Shown: piece after piece, positions 17,862 through 21,016 of the stretch
Layout: each line of letters starts with the position of its first letter
Position numbering within the stretch: the stretch's first letter is position 1
NCBI GenBank assembly: GCA_036269895.1
Contig: DATBDN010000037.1
Span: 1-21,016 of the forward strand
Length of the DNA: 21,016 bases
Direction: 5' to 3'
Source: DATBDN01 sp036269895
GTDB lineage: Bacteria > Actinomycetota > Thermoleophilia > Solirubrobacterales > Thermoleophilaceae
The notes under the pieces: generated by a model
Told to the model about the DNA's origin: nothing
What the model saw: the letters and a program-made list of their open reading frames with translations, nothing else
The model's database searches: none
Made by a program: the position numbers and the translations under genes

Positions 17862-18593
17862 CTACAGGATGAGCAGCGGCGTGCCGGGCTTCATCAGCCG
17901 TGCCAGCCGCAGGATGTCCTTGTTGTGCATTCGCACGCATCCGTGTGACGGCCGGCCCGGCACCAGGTTCGGCTCGTTGGTGCCATGCACTCCGACCACG
18001 CCGCCGCCCGGCCAATCGGTGAGCTTGGTCGAGTAGGCAGCAGTGCCGAATGCGAGCGGGCCGTAGACCGGACCGAACCCCTTCAGCTTCTCCCGGATCC
18101 AGAACGCGCCACCGGGCGTCGGCGTCGACGCTTTCCCGACCCCGACCGGCACCTGGAGGACCTTCTTGCCGTTGTTGAACAGAGTCGCGCGCAGGGTCTT
18201 CCGGCTAACCACAAGTTGGGTGTGGATCAGGTGGAGCTCGCCGAGGCCCTCGCGCGGCACCCAGCCGAGGCGGCCGTTCGGCCGTCCGGGCAGCTGGGTC
18301 TGCACCCAGTCGTTGCCCTTCGCGTCCGTGTACATCTGCAGGGCGAGGTAGATCTCCGGCGGGCCGTCCTCGGTGTTGAAGTGCAGCTTGCCGATCGACT
18401 TCGACTTGGCCGAAGGGCTCTTCCTGACCTTGATGTCGAGGTTCGTGTACGCCCAGCGGGTGAAGGTGGTGCGGTTCGAAAGCTGCGTGTAGTGAGGCTT
18501 CGGCGCGGGCGGGTCGCCGGCTGCCGCGAACGCGGGCGCGGCCACTGCGAGAGCTGCAAGTGCTGTCAGGGCGATCCGTCGCATCGAGTCCAT
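17862..18593 (-). CDS. Secreted L,D-transpeptidase (YkuD) with SH3-like domain
   Basis: L,D-transpeptidases make 3-3 cross-links in peptidoglycan or attach proteins to it. The 243-residue product begins with a signal peptide (MRRIALTALAALAVAAPAFA at 4-23). A bacterial SH3-like domain (about 53-118, with LDIKVRKSPSAKSKSIGKL and GWVPREGLGEL) follows, then the YkuD domain (about 122-243). Catalytic signature residues are His203 (GVHGT) and SHGCVR at 216-221 with nucleophile Cys219; both are intact. The enzyme should act outside the membrane. The start is taken as ATG 18593; ATG 18584 is equally possible, and longer forms up to 18662 would put 20 or more residues before the signal peptide. It is convergent with the kinase-protease gene and divergent from the surface-protein gene. 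Repeated GTTCAG half-sites lie directly upstream. Confidence 0.9.
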   Translation of the reverse strand: MDSMRRIALTALAALAVAAPAFAAAGDPPAPKPHYTQLSNRTTFTRWAYTNLDIKVRKSPSAKSKSIGKLHFNTEDGPPEIYLALQMYTDAKGNDWVQTQLPGRPNGRLGWVPREGLGELHLIHTQLVVSRKTLRATLFNNGKKVLQVPVGVGKASTPTPGGAFWIREKLKGFGPVYGPLAFGTAAYSTKLTDWPGGGVVGVHGTNEPNLVPGRPSHGCVRMHNKDILRLARLMKPGTPLLIL

Positions 18594-18600
18594 AGATACC

Positions 18601-18652
18601 TGTTCGGACGGCCGTTCAGGGGACTTGAGCAAGCCGTTCAGACGACTGAACG
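18601..18652. promoter_or_regulatory. Operator-like GTTCAG repeats upstream of the L,D-transpeptidase
   Basis: GCCGTTCAG occurs twice in direct orientation (18611-18619 and 18633-18641), 22 bp apart, about two helical turns. The second copy is the left half of a perfect inverted repeat GTTCAG-ACGA-CTGAAC (18636-18651). A looser symmetric element CCTG...CAGG (about 18599-18620) surrounds the first. These lie 8-59 nt upstream of the transpeptidase start, a usual place for a repressor or activator site. The binding protein is unknown. It is not an SOS box, since the half-site order is the reverse of GAAC-N4-GTTC. Confidence 0.45.
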
Positions 18653-18722
18653 CCCGAATCATCCTTAAGGACCATGGGCAAAAAGCCCCCCTTCCATCCC
18701 CCTTTTTCGGGCGTACGTTCGG

Positions 18723-18766
18723 CGTAGGCGAAAGACGTCGGCCCCCTCCGGCGTCTCGCCCTTACG
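18723..18766 (+). promoter_or_regulatory. Long stem-loop in the leader of the surface-protein gene
   Basis: The stretch folds into one nested hairpin. CGTA (18723-18726) pairs with TACG (18763-18766), GGCG (18727-18730) with CGCC (18757-18760), and AGACGTCGG (18733-18741) with CCGGCGTCT (18748-18756, including one G-T wobble). The loop is CCCCCT. Two 2-nt bulges (AA and CT) interrupt the stem. It ends 5 nt before the GGAGG ribosome binding site, so it could act as a leader element (mRNA stability or translation control), or could simply be an inverted-repeat protein site. No known riboswitch class was recognised. Confidence 0.5.
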
Positions 18767-18771
18767 ACATC

Positions 18772-18776
18772 GGAGG
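18772..18776 (+). promoter_or_regulatory. Ribosome binding site GGAGG of the surface-protein gene
   Basis: A perfect GGAGG lies 5 nt before GTG 18782 and decides the start of the secreted repeat protein; the codons after it give a good signal peptide. The site directly follows the long stem-loop at 18723-18766. Confidence 0.75.
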
Positions 18777-18781
18777 TCGTT

Positions 18782-21016
18782 GTGAACCGCAGGACGCGTC
18801 TCTTCATTTCAATGGTCGGTGCCGTGCTCGTCTGCGCGCTCGCGCTCGGCGTGTCGACGGCCGGGGCCGTAACCCTCACGCCGACGACGGCGCCGCTGCC
18901 CGGAAGCAACTTCCAGGGCGGCGACGGCAACGAGGACAACCCGGCGGGCGATCTGTCGAATCCGCCCGACGGTGTCAACGACATTGACTGGCAGGCGATC
19001 TCGTCGACGCCGGGTGCCATCGACGCCGTCAATCCGGACATGGCCTTCTCGGGCGGCACCAAGGAGTCGCAGCCCGGCTCGTGGTCTTTCGCGAGCGAGG
19101 GCTCCGGCGTGAATCCGAGCAAGGACAACCTGCTCGGCGCGTGGTCCTCGTCCGCACCGAACGTCTCCGGTCCTCCGAACGCATACCTGTACCTCGCGTA
19201 CAACCGCGAGGCCCAGACCGGCAACACGTTCAACACGTTCGAGCTGAACCAGCTGGCCACCACCTGGAACAACGGCCAGGCCCAGATCTCGTGCCGCACG
19301 ACCGGCGACCTGCTGATTTCCTACGAGGTCGCCTCCGGCGGTTCCCCGCCCAACGTCGACATCGTCGTCTACCGCTGGATCGCTGACACCTCCGACGCGG
19401 TCACCGGCTGCTCGAAGACCGGGCACTTCCAGACGATCGACCCGCAGCCGAACGCCGAGGCGGCCGTGAACGCGGCGAACATCACCAACTACCTCTCGAC
19501 CGGCTTCATCGGGAACACGTTCCTGAAGGGCACCTTCGGCGAGGCGGCGCTCAACCTGACCGCGATCCTCTCGGGCGCGAACCTCAACCCGTGCGAGAAC
19601 TTCGGTCAGATCTCGATGCACACGCGCTCGTCGACCTCGATCGACTCGCAGCTGCAGGACTACATCTCGCCAGTGCCGGTGCTCGTGCGCAGCTGCAGCC
19701 TGCAGATCGCGAAGACGGGCTCGACGCCGCACCACGACGGCGACAGCGAGACGTTCAACTACGACGTGACGAACGACGGAAGCGTGCCGGTCACCGTCAG
19801 CAAGGCGTCGAACACCGGCGTCACCGACGACACCTGTGGCCCGGTCACCTACGTCTCCGGTGACACCAACAACGACGGCAAGGTCGACCTGAACGAGACC
19901 TGGCACTTCACCTGCGCCTACACCGTCGACCACAACGACGAGAACGCCAGCCACGACATCGTCAACACGGCGACCGTCCATGGCAGCGTCGCGGACACCC
20001 CGATCACCAGGTCGACGACCTACTCGACGCACGTGATCCACCCGGCGATCGACGTCACGAAGACGGCGACCGAGACCGCCGTTCACGTCGGTGACGACAT
20101 CCACTACACGGTCACCGTCAAGAACAGCGGCGACACCGACCTGACGGTGACGCCGGTTGACTTGGGCTGCGTCGGGTTTGACAGCTCGGCGTTCACCCTG
20201 GCCGCCGGCGCGAGCAAGCAGCTGACGTGCACCCACACGGCGACCGTCGGCGACGGCGCCTCGTACAACAACGAGGCCTGCGCGCAGGGCGTGGACTCGA
20301 TCGGCGGCCCGAACGGGACCGTCTCCGACTGCGACGACGTGACCGTGTCGATCCTGCACCCCGGCATCAAGGTCACGAAGAGCGCCGGCGAGACCGCGGT
20401 CCACGTCGGCGACACGATCCACTACACGATCAAGGTCGAGAACACCGGCGACACCGATCTGACCGTCACCCCCTCGGACCTCGGCTGCTCGAGCTTCGAC
20501 AACAGTTCGTTCAGCCTCGCCGTCGGCGACAGCAAGACGCTCGATTGCACGCACGTGGCGACCGGTGGCGACGGAACCTCGTACAAGAACGAGTCGTGCG
20601 CCGACGGCGTCGACAAAATCGACGGCAAGGTCTCCGACTGCGACGACGTGACCGTGCCGATCCTGCATCCGGGGATCAAGGTCGAAAAGACGGCCGCTGA
20701 GGAGGCCGTCCACGTCGGCGACACGATCCACTACACGGTCAAGGTCAGCAACACCGGCGACACCGATCTGACGGTCACCCCGTCCGACCTGGGCTGTTCG
20801 AACTTCGACAACAGCTCGTTCAGCCTGGCGGCGGGTGACAGCAAGACGCTCGATTGCACGCACGTGGCGACCGGCGGCGACGGTGCCTCGTACAAGAACG
20901 AGGCCTGCGCCGACGGCCTCGACATGCTCGACGGCAAGGTCTCCGACTGCGGCGACGTCACGACCGAGGTCATCCACCCGGCGATCCACATCGACAAGAC
21001 CGAGCGGATCCAGGGC
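18782..21016 (+). CDS. Secreted surface protein with tandem DUF11-like repeats, 3' end outside window
   Basis: The frame is open from GTG 18782 to the last base (745 residues seen, no stop). Residues 1-29 form a signal peptide (LFISMVGAVLVCALALGVST). Residues 30-303 are a non-repetitive N-terminal region, Asn/Thr/Gly-rich, that I cannot assign. Residues 304-419 are a first diverged DUF11-like domain with a calcium-loop-like DTNNDGKVD (361-369). Then come near-identical repeats of 106, 103 and 103 residues starting at His420, His526 and His629, and the beginning of a fourth at His732. Each carries VHVGD.IHYT, NTGDTDLTVTP (NSGDTDLTVTP in the first) and four conserved Cys, probably two disulfides. 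Such proteins are cell-surface or wall-anchored and form rod-like stalks; any anchor signal would lie beyond the window. No enzymatic motif is seen. Confidence 0.85.
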   Translation, partial: MNRRTRLFISMVGAVLVCALALGVSTAGAVTLTPTTAPLPGSNFQGGDGNEDNPAGDLSNPPDGVNDIDWQAISSTPGAIDAVNPDMAFSGGTKESQPGSWSFASEGSGVNPSKDNLLGAWSSSAPNVSGPPNAYLYLAYNREAQTGNTFNTFELNQLATTWNNGQAQISCRTTGDLLISYEVASGGSPPNVDIVVYRWIADTSDAVTGCSKTGHFQTIDPQPNAEAAVNAANITNYLSTGFIGNTFLKGTFGEAALNLTAILSGANLNPCENFGQISMHTRSSTSIDSQLQDYISPVPVLVRSCSLQIAKTGSTPHHDGDSETFNYDVTNDGSVPVTVSKASNTGVTDDTCGPVTYVSGDTNNDGKVDLNETWHFTCAYTVDHNDENASHDIVNTATVHGSVADTPITRSTTYSTHVIHPAIDVTKTATETAVHVGDDIHYTVTVKNSGDTDLTVTPVDLGCVGFDSSAFTLAAGASKQLTCTHTATVGDGASYNNEACAQGVDSIGGPNGTVSDCDDVTVSILHPGIKVTKSAGETAVHVGDTIHYTIKVENTGDTDLTVTPSDLGCSSFDNSSFSLAVGDSKTLDCTHVATGGDGTSYKNESCADGVDKIDGKVSDCDDVTVPILHPGIKVEKTAAEEAVHVGDTIHYTVKVSNTGDTDLTVTPSDLGCSNFDNSSFSLAAGDSKTLDCTHVATGGDGASYKNEACADGLDMLDGKVSDCGDVTTEVIHPAIHIDKTERIQG
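20039..21016 (+). repeat. Tandem 309-318 bp repeats inside the surface-protein gene
   Basis: Units run 20039-20356 (318 bp), 20357-20665 (309 bp) and 20666-20974 (309 bp), with a fourth starting at 20975. Units 2 and 3 are very similar at the DNA level, with identical blocks such as CACGTCGGCGACACGATCCA at 20402 and 20711 and GACAGCAAGACGCTCGATTG near 20528 and 20837, exactly one period apart. Unit 1 differs more and has a 3-residue insertion (GGPNGTVSD against DGKVSD). This pattern fits recent duplication and makes copy number likely to vary between strains. Confidence 0.85.

Noticed and set aside
18636..18651. GTTCAG-ACGA-CTGAAC considered as a LexA SOS box
   Set aside because: Actinobacterial SOS boxes read GAAC-N4-GTTC; here the half-sites are in the opposite order.
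18676..18688. GGGC-AAAAA-GCCC hairpin considered as a terminator
   Set aside because: The stem has only 4 bp, no T-run follows on either strand, and no gene ends nearby on either strand.
18594..18781. c-di-GMP or c-di-AMP riboswitch before the surface-protein or transpeptidase gene
   Set aside because: The conserved core sequences of these classes could not be found by eye; only a plain stem-loop is supported.
20039..21016. Regular repeats considered as a CRISPR array or mobile element
   Set aside because: The 309-318 bp units are in frame and code for Cys-containing beta domains, with no spacers.

Overview
The window is GC-rich, densely packed DNA that looks like the chromosome of an actinobacterium. 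The main evidence is the heat-shock order dnaK-grpE-dnaJ-hspR followed by clpB, which is the classic HspR-regulated arrangement of Actinomycetota. Frequent GTG/TTG starts, 4-nt stop/start overlaps and multi-domain Ser/Thr kinases fit this. A deep-branching class such as Thermoleophilia is possible, but that is an inference from gene style and not shown by a marker here.

Layout. (1) 2-5871, plus strand: protein quality control. The 3' part of dnaK, then grpE, dnaJ and the MerR-type repressor hspR are almost fused (overlaps or a 2-nt gap). An 80-nt gap and clpB follow. (2) 5921-7108, plus: a membrane-inserted M28-family metallopeptidase. Its 3' end overlaps tail-to-tail with (3) 7045-9746, minus: a TIM-barrel amidohydrolase, a truncated DUF1365 remnant, and a cyclopropane-fatty-acid-synthase-type methyltransferase. 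(4) 9849-13174, plus: a GYD-domain protein, purD, purE and purB, tightly spaced (purine biosynthesis). (5) 13185-17839, plus, continuing the same run: a Ser/Thr kinase with a C-terminal receiver domain, a receiver-HD-GYP protein (predicted c-di-GMP phosphodiesterase), and a 779-residue fusion of Ser/Thr kinase, FHA domain, transmembrane helix, HtrA-like serine protease and a PDZ-like tail. (6) 17862-18593, minus: a secreted L,D-transpeptidase. (7) 18782 to the window end, plus: a secreted surface protein with tandem DUF11-like repeats, cut by the window edge.

How the parts may work together. Region 1 is cytoplasmic protein repair under HspR feedback. Region 4 supplies three steps of purine synthesis. 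Region 5 is the most unusual: kinase, phosphopeptide-binding and c-di-GMP-degrading modules are encoded back to back and end in a protein whose cytoplasmic kinase/FHA half is joined through the membrane to an extracytoplasmic protease. The flanking cell-wall cross-linking enzyme and surface protein make an envelope-related role plausible, but this is inference.

Non-coding points: two short palindromes of the same design (AAACGGG...) in two separate intergenic gaps, repeated GTTCAG half-sites in front of the L,D-transpeptidase, and a long stem-loop just upstream of the ribosome binding site of the surface-protein gene. No rRNA, tRNA, CRISPR array or insertion sequence was recognised. No gene-free stretch exceeds 300 bases except 8311-8621, which holds the DUF1365 remnant.
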